Position numbers and translations under genes: made by a program
In this document: piece after piece, positions 51,892 to 64,000 of the stretch
Numbering within the stretch: the first letter of the stretch is position 1
How the letters are laid out: each line of letters begins with the position of its first letter
Notes under the pieces: model-generated
Databases searched by the model: none
What the model saw: only the letters and a program-made list of their open reading frames with translations
Told to the model about the DNA's origin: nothing
NCBI RefSeq assembly: GCF_001424645.1
Contig: NZ_LMQR01000001.1
Span: 489,301-553,300 of the forward strand
Direction: 5' to 3'
DNA length: 64,000 nt
Source: Frigoribacterium sp. Leaf415
Lineage (GTDB): Bacteria; Actinomycetota; Actinomycetes; Actinomycetales; Microbacteriaceae

Positions 51892-51904
51892 AGGAGGCGC
51901 GGGT
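51892..51904 (+). repeat. AGGAGGCGCGGGT repeat, copy 3
   Basis: Exact 13-mer, inverted relative to copy 2, about 70 nt away. Confidence 0.85.
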
Positions 51905-51961
51905 CGCCACGTCTCGCTCGTCGCGTCGGCGCGCCGAGTCGGTGCCCGCGTCGGTGCGACC

Positions 51962-51967
51962 TAGGCT
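51962..51967 (+). promoter_or_regulatory. -10 box before the GT2/membrane fusion gene
   Basis: TAGGCT, 9 nt before ATG 51977; the start would carry a 0-2 nt leader. Confidence 0.5.
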
Positions 51968-51976
51968 GCACGAGTC

Positions 51977-56216
<4,240 letters not shown>

Positions 56217-56235
56217 CGACGCCGGCGCGGGCTCG

Positions 56236-56261
56236 GGACGTCCGGGGTGGCCCCGACGTCC
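56236..56261. terminator. Terminator between DUF5719 and zincin-like gene
   Basis: GGACGTC-CGGGG pairs with CCCC-GACGTCC around TGG, with a one-base bulge. It lies 20 bp after the DUF5719 stop in a convergent 73-bp gap. Confidence 0.7.
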
Positions 56262-56289
56262 GGGGGCCCCGACGACGCACCGGCTCGGT

Positions 56290-56739
56290 TCAGCCGTCGC
56301 GCCAGCGGTCGGGCGCGAGCTCCCACGGGTCCTTGCCGAGCAGGTCGGCCACGGCACGGAACACGTAGCCCTCGACGAGGACGCGGTGGTTCCACTCGTC
56401 CTCGGCGGCGCCCCGTCGGTCGTTCGACGGTGCGAGCCGCTCGATCGGCAGGCGGTACAGCACCACCCGGCCGGCGGCCCGATCGACCGACCAGCGTTCG
56501 ACGCGGGTGCGGTCGGGTTCGGCGGGGAGACCGGCGACCTCGAACGACGTGTCGGCGAGTTCGTCGGGCCACGCCTCGCGCAGGTAGTCGGCGGTGGCGG
56601 CCACGATGTCGTCGAAGAGGTCGACCCGCGTGCGCAGGAAGGGCAGGTGGGGCCCGGCGGCGGACGACCGCAACCCCCGCCCGTGGCGGTCGCGCCGACG
56701 GGACCGGTCGGTGACGCGTGCGCGGCGGGCCTTGCTCAT
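56290..56739 (-). CDS. Metallopeptidase-like (zincin-fold) protein lacking HExxH
   Basis: A 149-aa protein. Arg-rich N-terminus, then TRVDLFDDIVAATADYLREAWPDELADTSFEVAGLPAE, RVVLYRLPIERLA and a C-terminal helix WNHRVLVEGYVFRAVADLLGKDPWELAPDRW. The layout matches the actinobacterial 'metallopeptidase family protein' (DUF1025-like) usually found beside DUF3499. Members outside this group carry HExxH in the last helix; here the equivalent is VEGYVFRAV, so zinc peptidase activity is unlikely. ATG 56739 is 6 nt after TACGAT, implying a leaderless transcript. Confidence 0.72.
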   Translation of the reverse strand: MSKARRARVTDRSRRRDRHGRGLRSSAAGPHLPFLRTRVDLFDDIVAATADYLREAWPDELADTSFEVAGLPAEPDRTRVERWSVDRAAGRVVLYRLPIERLAPSNDRRGAAEDEWNHRVLVEGYVFRAVADLLGKDPWELAPDRWRDG

Positions 56740-56745
56740 CCGCCC

Positions 56746-56751
56746 ATCGTA
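56746..56751 (-). promoter_or_regulatory. -10 box of the zincin-like gene, leaderless
   Basis: TACGAT on the minus strand, 6 nt (GGGCGG) before ATG 56739. Confidence 0.65.
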
Positions 56752-56760
56752 GGCCTGCCG

Positions 56761-56773
56761 AGGAGGCGCGGGT
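56761..56773 (+). repeat. AGGAGGCGCGGGT repeat, copy 4
   Basis: Exact 13-mer in the 71-bp divergent gap, immediately upstream of the minus-strand -10 and about 23 bp before the TAGTCT (56796-56801) that precedes the DUF3499 gene. Confidence 0.85.
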
Positions 56774-56810
56774 CGGCCCCCGGGGGACCTCGCGATAGTC
56801 TGTCCGCCAG

Positions 56811-57023
56811 ATGAACGGTCGACCCTGCAGCAAGGTGACGTGCCACGACGAGGCCGTCGCGACGCTGACGTACGTGTACGCCGACTCGATGGTCGTCGTC
56901 GGGCCCCTGAGCGACCGCGTCGAGCCGCACGGTTACGACCTCTGCGCCCGCCACGCGGGCTCGTTGTCGGTCCCGCAGGGCTGGCAGGTCCTGCGCCGGG
57001 TAGTTTTGGGCCATGACCTCTGA
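56811..57023 (+). CDS. DUF3499 small protein
   Basis: A 70-aa protein. RPCSKVTCHDEAVATLTYVYADSMVVVGPLSDRVEPHGYDLCARHAGSLSVPQGWQVLR matches DUF3499 along its whole length. Two N-terminal cysteines and the DLCARH pair suggest a small zinc ribbon. Function unknown. A TAGTCT hexamer ends 9 nt before the ATG. Its end overlaps the manB start by 11 bp, and the manB -10 lies inside it. Confidence 0.87.
   Translation: MNGRPCSKVTCHDEAVATLTYVYADSMVVVGPLSDRVEPHGYDLCARHAGSLSVPQGWQVLRRVVLGHDL
57001..57006 (+). promoter_or_regulatory. -10 box of manB, leaderless, inside DUF3499 coding DNA
   Basis: TAGTTT, then TGGGCC (6 nt), then ATG 57013. Confidence 0.65.
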
Positions 57024-58434
57024 GAACACCCCCGTCGACCTGACCGCCTTCGTCAAGACCTACGACGTCCGTGGGCTGGTCGGCAGTCAGCTCACCGGCG
57101 AGGTGGTCGAGGCGTTCGGTGCGGCCTTCGCCGACGAGATCGACGGCGCCGGCCGTGACCTGGTCGTCGGCCACGACATGCGCGACTCCTCGCCGGGCTT
57201 CGCCGACGCGTTCGCCCGGGGCGCCCGCGCCCGGGGCGCGAACGTCGTGGCCCTGGGCCTGTGCTCGACCGACGAGTCGTACTTCGCCTCCGGCTCGCTC
57301 GACGCCCCGGCGGCCATGTTTACCGCGAGCCACAACCCGGCCACCTACAACGGCATCAAGATGAGCCGGGCCGGTGCCCAGGGCATCAGCCTCGACACGG
57401 GGCTGTCCTCGATCCGGGACCGCGCCTCCTCGTTCCTGGCCGACGGCATCGAGGCCGTCGCCGAGACCGGCACCGTGCGAGAGCACGACGCGCTGCCCGA
57501 CTACGCCGCCTACCTGCGCGGACTGGTCGACCTGTCCGGCATCCGGCCGATCACGGTCGTCGTCGACGCGGGCAACGGCATGGGCGGGCTCACCGTCCCG
57601 GCGGTGCTGGGCGAGGCCGCGGGCCTGCCGAAGCTGCCGATCGAGATCATCCCGCTGTACTTCGAACTCGACGGAACCTTCCCGAACCACGAGGCCAACC
57701 CGCTCGACCCGGCGAACCTCGTCGACCTGCAGAAGGCCGTCCTCGAGCACGGGGCCGACCTCGGGCTGGCGTTCGACGGTGATGCCGACCGCTGCTTCGT
57801 CGTCGACGAGAAGGGCGACGCCGTGACCCCGTCGGCCGTGGCCGCGATCGTCGCCGTCCGCGAGATCGCCCGCGTCCGAGCCGCCGAGCCCGACGCCGAG
57901 ATCTCGGTGATCCACAACCTGATCACGTCGCGTGCGGTGCCCGAGGCCATCGAGGCCGCCGGGGCGACCCCGGTGCGCACCCGCGTCGGCCACTCGTTGA
58001 TCAAGGACGAGATGCGGTCGACCGGCGCGATCTTCGGCGGAGAGCACTCGGCGCACTACTACTTCCGCGACTTCTGGAGCGCCGACAACGGCATGTTGGC
58101 CGCCATGCACGTCCTGGCCGAGTTCGGGGCGCAGACCGAGCCGCTCTCGACCCTGACCGACCGGTACACGCCCTACTCGGCGAGCGGCGAGATCAACTCG
58201 ACCGTCACCGACGTCCCGGCGGCGTACGCGCGCATCGTCGAGGCCTACGCGGGGGTCGGCGACTTCGACGAGCTCGACGGTCTCACGGTCAGCGGCACGT
58301 CCGACGACGGGTTCTGGTGGTTCAACGTGCGACCGTCGAACACCGAGCCGCTGCTGCGCCTCAACGCCGAGGCGGCGACGCCCGCCGGCATGGAGCGCGT
58401 CCGCGACGACGTCCTCGGGCTGATCCGCGGCTGA
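57013..58434 (+). CDS. manB: Phosphomannomutase/phosphoglucomutase (ManB)
   Basis: A 473-aa phosphohexomutase of the AlgC/ManB group. Seen: KTYDVRGLVGSQL (N-terminal YDVRG), VVGHDMRDSSPGF, the phosphoserine loop FTASHNPATYNGIKM, the metal loop FDGDADRCFVVDE, FGGEHSAHYYFRDFWSADNGMLAA and RPSNTEPLLRLNAEA. It converts mannose-6-P from ManA to mannose-1-P for GDP-mannose. Distinct from the longer mutase at 657-2372. ATG fixed by the -10 six bases upstream. Confidence 0.93.
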   Translation: MTSENTPVDLTAFVKTYDVRGLVGSQLTGEVVEAFGAAFADEIDGAGRDLVVGHDMRDSSPGFADAFARGARARGANVVALGLCSTDESYFASGSLDAPAAMFTASHNPATYNGIKMSRAGAQGISLDTGLSSIRDRASSFLADGIEAVAETGTVREHDALPDYAAYLRGLVDLSGIRPITVVVDAGNGMGGLTVPAVLGEAAGLPKLPIEIIPLYFELDGTFPNHEANPLDPANLVDLQKAVLEHGADLGLAFDGDADRCFVVDEKGDAVTPSAVAAIVAVREIARVRAAEPDAEISVIHNLITSRAVPEAIEAAGATPVRTRVGHSLIKDEMRSTGAIFGGEHSAHYYFRDFWSADNGMLAAMHVLAEFGAQTEPLSTLTDRYTPYSASGEINSTVTDVPAAYARIVEAYAGVGDFDELDGLTVSGTSDDGFWWFNVRPSNTEPLLRLNAEAATPAGMERVRDDVLGLIRG

Positions 58435-58469
58435 CGGCCGACCGGGCCGCGGTCGCGGGGCGGGCTCGT

Positions 58470-58488
58470 TACCCCCTGGGGGTATCCT
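58470..58488 (+). promoter_or_regulatory. CsoR operator overlapping the csoR -10 box
   Basis: A perfect 15-bp palindrome TACCCCCTGGGGGTA (58470-58484) with the G/C-tract flanked by TA, the known form of CsoR-family operators. The -10 hexamer TATCCT (58483-58488) overlaps its right end, so apo-CsoR binding should shut off its own gene until Cu(I) releases it. Confidence 0.8.
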
Positions 58489-58508
58489 GGCGACCGGACG
58501 ACACAGGC

Positions 58509-58521
58509 AGGAGGCGCGGGT
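58509..58521 (+). repeat. AGGAGGCGCGGGT repeat, copy 5, serving as csoR ribosome site
   Basis: Exact 13-mer. Its AGGAGG is correctly spaced as Shine-Dalgarno for csoR and its final GT are the first two bases of the GTG start (58520-58522). Confidence 0.85.
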
Positions 58522-58834
58522 GGCGCAGCAGGGTGAGCACGCGACGACGACGCACGTCGGCTACAGCGGCGACAAGGAGCAGATCGTCAAGCGTCTGCGC
58601 CGGGCCGAGGGCCAGGTGCGGGGCATCCAGCGCATGGTCGAGGACGACACGTACTGCATCGACGTGCTGACCCAGGTCAGTGCGGCGACCCGTGCCCTCG
58701 AGACCGTGGCGCTCCAGTTGCTCGAGGACCACCTCGCCCACTGCGTCGCCCAGGCGGCCCGCGAGGGAGGCGACGTCGCGGACGCCAAGGTGCGCGAGGC
58801 GTCGGCGGCGATCGCGAGGCTCGTCCGGTCGTGA
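58520..58834 (+). CDS. csoR: Copper-sensing metal-responsive repressor (CsoR family)
   Basis: A 104-aa all-alpha repressor. KEQIVKRLRRAEGQVRGIQRMVEDDTYCIDVLTQVSAATRALETVALQLLEDHLAHCV contains the CsoR fingerprint and the W-x-Y Cu(I) ligand set Cys (YCIDV), His (EDHL) and Cys (AHCV). Apo-protein binds the operator at 58470 and Cu(I) causes release. No copper ATPase or chaperone gene follows here; the neighbour is a convergent RDD gene, so any further targets lie elsewhere. GTG start directly after the repeat that provides the ribosome site. Confidence 0.92.
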   Translation: MAQQGEHATTTHVGYSGDKEQIVKRLRRAEGQVRGIQRMVEDDTYCIDVLTQVSAATRALETVALQLLEDHLAHCVAQAAREGGDVADAKVREASAAIARLVRS

Positions 58835-58868
58835 GCCGGCGTGCCGTGGTCGGCCACGCCGACGACCG

Positions 58869-59753
58869 TCAGCGCCGGGGGAAGCCCGGGACGGTCTCGG
58901 TCAGGGCCGGGGTGAGGCGGTCGAGCAGGGCGGACTCGCGAGCCAGGGCCGCGGACTCGCGCTGGCGACGGAGTGCCGAGACGCCGGCCAGGAGGAACTC
59001 GGGATCGCCCCACGGCACGGGCGAGACGTACGGCGTCGTCTCGGCCGCCAGCTCGTCGGCGACGCGTCGCCGACTGGCGGGGGAGAGCTGCGGTGCCTGC
59101 TGCAGGAACGACGCGATGCGACGGGCCAGGCCGTCGGGCAGGCGCCCGACGTCCGCGATCTCGGCCCACCCCTGCAGGTGCGCCGGCACGCCGTAGACCA
59201 CGTGCACGGCCTTGGACACGCGCTCGTTGCGACTGTAGGTGCCGGCCATCAGGTCGCCCAGGCGGCGGGACGACCCGTTCAGCAGGGCGACGACGACGGC
59301 CAGGCCGCCACTGGTCAGGACGATCTCGAGCAGCCCCACCAGTGCCCGGGTGAGGGCGTGGCGCAGGCCGATCGCCCCTCCGTCGGTGCGGACGATGCGC
59401 GCTCCCACGGCGAGCTTGCCGAGGGACCGCCCGTGGCTCGCCGTCTCGACGACCGTCGGAACGACGATGAAGCAGATCCCGATCGATGCGACGAGGAACG
59501 CCTGCGACAGCGCATCGTCGAGCACCCCGCCCTCGTTGAGCAGCGAGACGAGCAGCAACGCGCCGACGAGCAACACGGCGTAGGCCAGGTAGTCGATGAG
59601 CACGCCGGCGGCCCGCAGCACGAAGCTCGTCGGCCGGAGGTCGAGAGCCACCGCCTCGCCCGTGACGAGCTCGTCCCCACCCGCCGTGAAGGCCTCGACC
59701 TGGTCGGGGCGGAGCACCACCGGGGAGGCGCCTCGTGCCTTCGTGCGGGACAT
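58869..59753 (-). CDS. RDD family membrane protein
   Basis: A 294-aa protein. The RDD-type core has two to three helices near residues 45-165 (SFVLRAAGVLIDYLAYAVLLVGALLLVSLL, ASIGICFIVVPTVVETASHGRSLGKLAVGARIVRTDGGAIGLRHALTRALVGLLEIVL). In the canonical RDD motif the first R-D-D residues are on helix ends; here R47 and D54 are visible. A long cytosolic C-terminus (~120 residues) follows. The gene is in a conserved neighbourhood with SpoIIM-like, DUF58 and MoxR genes. Function unknown, possibly transport. Starts 18 bp from the divergent SpoIIM-like gene. Confidence 0.85.
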   Translation of the reverse strand: MSRTKARGASPVVLRPDQVEAFTAGGDELVTGEAVALDLRPTSFVLRAAGVLIDYLAYAVLLVGALLLVSLLNEGGVLDDALSQAFLVASIGICFIVVPTVVETASHGRSLGKLAVGARIVRTDGGAIGLRHALTRALVGLLEIVLTSGGLAVVVALLNGSSRRLGDLMAGTYSRNERVSKAVHVVYGVPAHLQGWAEIADVGRLPDGLARRIASFLQQAPQLSPASRRRVADELAAETTPYVSPVPWGDPEFLLAGVSALRRQRESAALARESALLDRLTPALTETVPGFPRR

Positions 59754-59771
59754 GCCTAGTATCTAAGCAGA
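59754..59771. promoter_or_regulatory. Minimal 18-bp divergent promoter region of RDD and SpoIIM-like genes
   Basis: The gap reads with -10-like hexamers on both strands: TAGTAT (9 nt before ATG 59772) on the plus strand and TTAGAT (7 nt before ATG 59753) on the minus strand. The two overlap, so both genes share essentially one -10 region and both mRNAs would be leaderless or nearly so. Confidence 0.5.
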
Positions 59772-60767
59772 ATGGACATCGACGCCTACGCCGCCGCCCA
59801 CGGCCACGACTGGGCCGAGCTCGACCGCCTCGCCCGACGTAGTCGCCCGAGCGGGCCCGAAGCCGATGAGCTCGTGCGCCTGTACCAGTCCGGGGCCGGG
59901 CAGCTGTCCGCGCTGAAGACGGCGACCGGCGACTCGGTGGTGGCCGACCGGCTCTCGATGTCCCTGTCGAGAGCACGACTGCGCTTCACGGGTGCCGGCC
60001 GCAACCTGTTCAGCCAACTGCCCACCTTCTTCGTCGCGCAGCTGCCGGCCGCCCTCTACCGGGTGCGCTGGCTGTCGATCGTGCTGACGCTCGTGACGCT
60101 CGTCGTCGCGGCGGTGTTCGCGATCTGGGCGGCGAACACGCCCGCGCTGCTGGCCTCGTTCGGCAGCGAGGAGTTCCGCCGGCAGTTCGCCGAGCAGGAC
60201 TTCGTGAACTACTACTCCGAGAGCGCCTCGACCTCGTTCACCGGCCAGGTGTGGACGAACAACGCGTACATCGCGGCCCAGTGCGTGGCCTTCGGGATCA
60301 CCGGGGTCTGGGTGCCGTACGCGATCCTCAGCAACGCCATGAACGTCGGCATCTCGGCCGGGCTCATGGCCGACCAGGGGCGGCTGGACCAGTTCTTCCT
60401 GTACATCGCCCCGCACGGCCAGCTCGAGCTCTACAGCATCTTCGTCGCCGGGGCGGCCGGTCTGATGATCTTCTGGTCCTGGGTGGCACCCGGTGCCCGC
60501 ACCCGGGGGCAGGCGCTGGCACAGGACGGCCGCGCACTCGTGACCATCGCCGTCGGGCTGACGCTCTCGTTGCTGGTCTCGGGCGTCATCGAAGGGTTCG
60601 TCACCCGGCAGGCCTGGCCGTGGCCGATCAAGATCGGCATCGGCACCGTGGCCCTGCTCGGCTTCCTGGTCTACCAGTGGCTGCTCGGCGGGCGGGCCCA
60701 CCGGGCCGGGCAGACCGGCGACCTCGACGAGTTCGAGGCGGGGGCGACGCAGCTCGTCGCCGACTGA
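59772..60767 (+). CDS. SpoIIM-like (DUF95) stage II sporulation protein M family membrane protein
   Basis: A 331-aa protein with a soluble N-terminus (~90 residues, DIDAYAAAHGHDWAELDRLARRSRPSGPEADELVRLYQSG) and about six helices. VTLVVAAVFAIWAANTPALLASFGS, YIAAQCVAFGITGVWVPYAILSNAMNVGISAGLMADQGRLDQFFLYIAPHGQLELYSIFVAGAAGLMIFWSWVAPG match DUF95. The histidine-glutamate in APHGQLEL is the conserved family centre. The organism group does not sporulate; these proteins accompany MoxR/DUF58 in actinobacteria. Role unknown. Confidence 0.87.
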   Translation: MDIDAYAAAHGHDWAELDRLARRSRPSGPEADELVRLYQSGAGQLSALKTATGDSVVADRLSMSLSRARLRFTGAGRNLFSQLPTFFVAQLPAALYRVRWLSIVLTLVTLVVAAVFAIWAANTPALLASFGSEEFRRQFAEQDFVNYYSESASTSFTGQVWTNNAYIAAQCVAFGITGVWVPYAILSNAMNVGISAGLMADQGRLDQFFLYIAPHGQLELYSIFVAGAAGLMIFWSWVAPGARTRGQALAQDGRALVTIAVGLTLSLLVSGVIEGFVTRQAWPWPIKIGIGTVALLGFLVYQWLLGGRAHRAGQTGDLDEFEAGATQLVAD

Positions 60768-60798
60768 TCCCGCGTCGCCGCCCCGCCCCGCGCCTCCG

Positions 60799-62091
60799 TC
60801 AGAGGCGACCGGCCGCCTTGAGGGCGAGGTAGCGGTCGGCCAGGGCGGGGGGCAGGTCGGCCGGTGCGCCGGTCACGACGTCGGCGCCGACCTGACGCAG
60901 GGCGGCGGCGACCCGGCCCTGGTCGAGCCGGGCACGCTCGGCCGAGGCCGCTCGGTAGACCTCGTCGCGGGTGCCGCGTCGCAGAACCGTCTCGTCGAGG
61001 GCCGGATCGGTGACCGACGCCACGACGACGAGGTGCTGGCGGGTCAGCTGGGGGATCGCCGCGAGCAGCGACCGGGAGGAGCCGGGGCTGTCGACCGTGG
61101 TCGCCAGGACGACCAGAGCCCGACGGGACGTGACCGAGCGGACGAGGGCCGGCACGGCGGACCAGTCGGTCTCGACGAGTTCGGGCTCGACCGGAGCCAT
61201 GGTCTCGACCATCGACGACAGCAGGGCGGGCCCGGTCGCGCCCTGCACGCGTCCCCGGACCCGACGGTCGAAGAGGACGACGTCGACCCGGTCGCCGGCC
61301 CTCGAGGCCAACGCCCCGAGCAGCAGGGCCGACTCGAAAGCCGTGTCGAGGCGGGGTTCGTCGTCGATGCGAGCTGCCGACGTGCGCCCCGTGTCGACCA
61401 CGACGACCACGCGACGGTCGCGCTCGGGTCGCCAGGTGCGCACGACGAGGTCGTCGCGGCGTGCGGTCGCCCGCCAGTCGATGGAGCGGACGTCGTCCCC
61501 TCGGACGTACTCGCGCAGGCTGTCGAACTCGGTGCCCTGGCCGCGGATCATCACGCTCGTGCGCCCGTCGAGCTCGCGTAGCCGGGCCAGACGGGAGGGC
61601 AGGTGCTTTCGCGACGAGAACCGCGGCAGCACGCGCACCGCGCCGGGCACCTCGTGCGTCGCCTGTCGACCGGCGAGCCGCAGCGGGCCGACGGTCCGGA
61701 CGGTGACGCCTCCGGCGCGGCGCTCGCCCCGACGGAACGGGGTCAGCGTCACGGTGAGGGTCGCGGCCCGTCCCGGCCGCAGAAAGAGGCGGCGGCGGGT
61801 GGGGGTGGCGCCGGCCGACGGCTGCCAGGCGTCCCGCAGGAGTCCGCGCAGGGTGCGTCGACCGTCGTTCACCACGGTCAGCCGGGCGGGTGCGCTCTCC
61901 CCGAGACGGATCGCCCCGGGCAGCTCGCGCCGGATCGTGAGCGACCGAGGCGATGCCGCGAGAACCACGTCGACCACGGTCAGCGCGGCGACGACACCGA
62001 GCCAACCGACGATCGCCCATCCGCTGCCCGTGACGACGACGGGCACGACGCCGAGCGCGACGAGCGCGACGAACCAACCGGTGACGGCCAT
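60799..62091 (-). CDS. DUF58 domain protein (von Willebrand A-like)
   Basis: A 430-aa protein. Two N-terminal helices (WFVALVALGVVPVVVTGSGWAIVGWLGVVAALTVVDVVLA) anchor it. A beta domain follows, then the DUF58 motif GTEFDSLREYVRGDDVRSIDWRATARRDDLVVRTWRPERDRRVVVVVDTGRTSAA, which continues into a VWA-like fold; the metal-site motif DxSxS is replaced by DTGRTSA. Partner of the MoxR ATPase, whose stop is 2 bp upstream. Likely part of an AAA/VWA chaperone-like complex. Confidence 0.88.
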   Translation of the reverse strand: MAVTGWFVALVALGVVPVVVTGSGWAIVGWLGVVAALTVVDVVLAASPRSLTIRRELPGAIRLGESAPARLTVVNDGRRTLRGLLRDAWQPSAGATPTRRRLFLRPGRAATLTVTLTPFRRGERRAGGVTVRTVGPLRLAGRQATHEVPGAVRVLPRFSSRKHLPSRLARLRELDGRTSVMIRGQGTEFDSLREYVRGDDVRSIDWRATARRDDLVVRTWRPERDRRVVVVVDTGRTSAARIDDEPRLDTAFESALLLGALASRAGDRVDVVLFDRRVRGRVQGATGPALLSSMVETMAPVEPELVETDWSAVPALVRSVTSRRALVVLATTVDSPGSSRSLLAAIPQLTRQHLVVVASVTDPALDETVLRRGTRDEVYRAASAERARLDQGRVAAALRQVGADVVTGAPADLPPALADRYLALKAAGRL

Positions 62092-62093
62092 GG

Positions 62094-63047
<954 letters not shown>

Positions 63048-63100
63048 CTGGTGGTGTCCTCCGGGGTGGGGATCGGTGCGGGGGCGGGCGGACGAGGCGC

Positions 63101-63113
63101 AGGAGGCGCGGGT
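63101..63113 (+). repeat. AGGAGGCGCGGGT repeat, copy 6
   Basis: Exact 13-mer in the 70-bp gap between the DUF4350 stop and the MoxR start. Confidence 0.85.
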
Positions 63114-63117
63114 CGGG

Positions 63118-64000
63118 TCACGACGGAGCCACCGCCCGTCGCACCGCGCGCTCGAGGTCGAGCAGGCTGTCGCTCAGCGAGACGAGTTCGCGGTCGTCGG
63201 CCGGGTCGGCGTCCACGAGCACGTGCCGGAGGCCCCGGGGGTCCGCCGAGGTGAGTGCGGCCACCTGGGCGACGACCTCGTCGACCGAGGCGGTGGACGA
63301 CAGGCCCGTCGTTCGTGCGAGTCGCCCGAACGTGCCGATGCGGAGCTGGTCGAGGGCGTGGCGGCGCTGCCCGGACCGTTCGTACAGCCGGGCGCGACCC
63401 TCGGTGGTCTCGGACGCCTTGACGGTCACCGGCAGTCGCTCGACGACGAGGGCGCCGAGGCGTCGACCCCGCCACACCATGGCGGCCACTCCGGCCAGGA
63501 GGAGCACCACCAGCGACGGTGTCACCCACGGGGGCGTGAGGGTGGCGAGCGTGCCCTGGCCCTCGGGCAGGTCGCCGGCCGAGGGCAGGTACCAGGTCAG
63601 CTCGGAGGACCCGCCGAGCAGGGCGAGCGCGAAGGCCGCGTCGTCGTCCGTCGCGATCGCGCCGTTGGTCAGGGCGCCCGTGGCACCCAGGACGGACACC
63701 CTCGCGTCGCCGTCGTCGAGCTCGACGAGACCGTAACCGTCGTCGGACGGGAGGCAACGGACGGCACCCGGGGCGTCGACGGCGTAGGCGACACCCGTGA
63801 CGTCGACCCGGGACGCCTGCTCGAGGGCCGGCGACGTGCAGGCGGGCGCGGCCGTGCCGTCCTCGACCGGGGCGGCCGTCGAGACGCCCGGGGCCACGCT
63901 GTCGAGTGCGGCGGACCCGGGGGAGAGGAGCACGAGGTGCGAGGTCGCCGTCGCGAGGCGCCGCCACTGGTCGCCGACCAGGAACCCGGAGGCGTCGTCG
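63118..64000 (-). CDS. DUF4350 domain protein (5' end beyond window)
   Basis: About 294 residues are visible and the frame runs off the window, so the N-terminus is missing. The visible part starts in a Rossmann-like extracytoplasmic domain (LVGDQWRRLATATSHLVLLSPG..., the DUF4350 core). A helix (PPWVTPSLVVLLLAGVAAMVWRGRRLGALVVERLPV) and a cytosolic C-terminal domain with YERSGQRRHALDQLRIGTFGRLARTTGL follow. This arrangement is typical of the protein encoded upstream of MoxR-DUF58 in actinobacteria. Function unknown. Confidence 0.8.
   Translation of the reverse strand, partial: DDASGFLVGDQWRRLATATSHLVLLSPGSAALDSVAPGVSTAAPVEDGTAAPACTSPALEQASRVDVTGVAYAVDAPGAVRCLPSDDGYGLVELDDGDARVSVLGATGALTNGAIATDDDAAFALALLGGSSELTWYLPSAGDLPEGQGTLATLTPPWVTPSLVVLLLAGVAAMVWRGRRLGALVVERLPVTVKASETTEGRARLYERSGQRRHALDQLRIGTFGRLARTTGLSSTASVDEVVAQVAALTSADPRGLRHVLVDADPADDRELVSLSDSLLDLERAVRRAVAPS

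Noticed and set aside
58509..58521. The 13-mer as simply a strong Shine-Dalgarno motif
   Set aside because: Only at csoR is it at a ribosome-site distance in the correct orientation. Copies 1, 2 and 6 lie at or just beyond stop codons, and two of the six are on the minus strand relative to the nearest plus-strand gene.

Overview
The window is chromosomal DNA of a very GC-rich actinobacterium. Codon third positions are almost always G or C, many starts are GTG, genes often overlap by GTGA or ATGA, and there is a WhiB-family gene, an acyl-CoA carboxylase epsilon subunit, DUF3499 and DUF5719 proteins and an actinobacterial-style LytR-CpsA-Psr protein. Gene order and protein style point to the family Microbacteriaceae (Curtobacterium/Frigoribacterium-like). 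The genus is an inference and cannot be fixed by reading alone. I see no rRNA, tRNA, CRISPR array, transposase or integrase. No gene-free stretch exceeds 300 bp; the longest (10180-10455, 276 bp) holds two hairpins.

Layout. 1-540: the tail of an ascorbate-type PTS (EIIA end, EIIB). 657-7057: phospho-sugar mutase, purine nucleoside phosphorylase, acyl-CoA carboxylase alpha chain and Maf on the minus strand, then a divergent RNA methyltransferase. 7135-10179: a response regulator, a histidine kinase and a membrane partner that looks kinase-like but lacks a catalytic domain. 10456-18260: accE-accD, divergent birA, a PH-domain membrane protein, UDP-glucose dehydrogenase, purK, purE and an LCP ligase.

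18378-47654 is a large cell-envelope glycan cluster. It holds all four dTDP-rhamnose genes, split into rmlB-rmlD-GT (minus) and rmlC-rmlA (plus) around an M15 peptidase and a small orphan-domain gene. It also holds about nine glycosyltransferases, an ABC exporter (Wzm/Wzt-like), a lipoprotein and a modular secreted protein, a Wzx-like flippase, polytopic membrane proteins, two polyprenol-phosphate sugar synthase-like enzymes and two tandem O-antigen polymerase/ligase-like proteins. With manA (49070), galE (50330), manB (57013) and ugd (13816) it supplies dTDP-Rha, GDP-Man or Man-P precursors, UDP-Gal and UDP-GlcA for a surface polysaccharide.

47719-64000 is core chromosome: acyl-CoA dehydrogenase, manA, galE, wblE, a giant GT2/membrane protein, DUF5719, a zincin-like protein, DUF3499, manB, a CsoR copper regulator with its operator, RDD, SpoIIM-like, DUF58, MoxR and DUF4350.

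Two genome-level patterns stand out. First, at least ten genes have a TANNNT -10 hexamer exactly 6 or 7 nt before the start codon, implying leaderless mRNAs; this also fixes several starts. Second, an exact 13-mer, AGGAGGCGCGGGT, occurs six times between 45 and 63 kb, always in a gap or at a gene edge, and related cores sit in other gaps and inside a terminator stem. A third item is a roughly 68-residue domain of unknown function that occurs both fused to the M15 peptidase and as a free-standing 76-aa protein immediately downstream.
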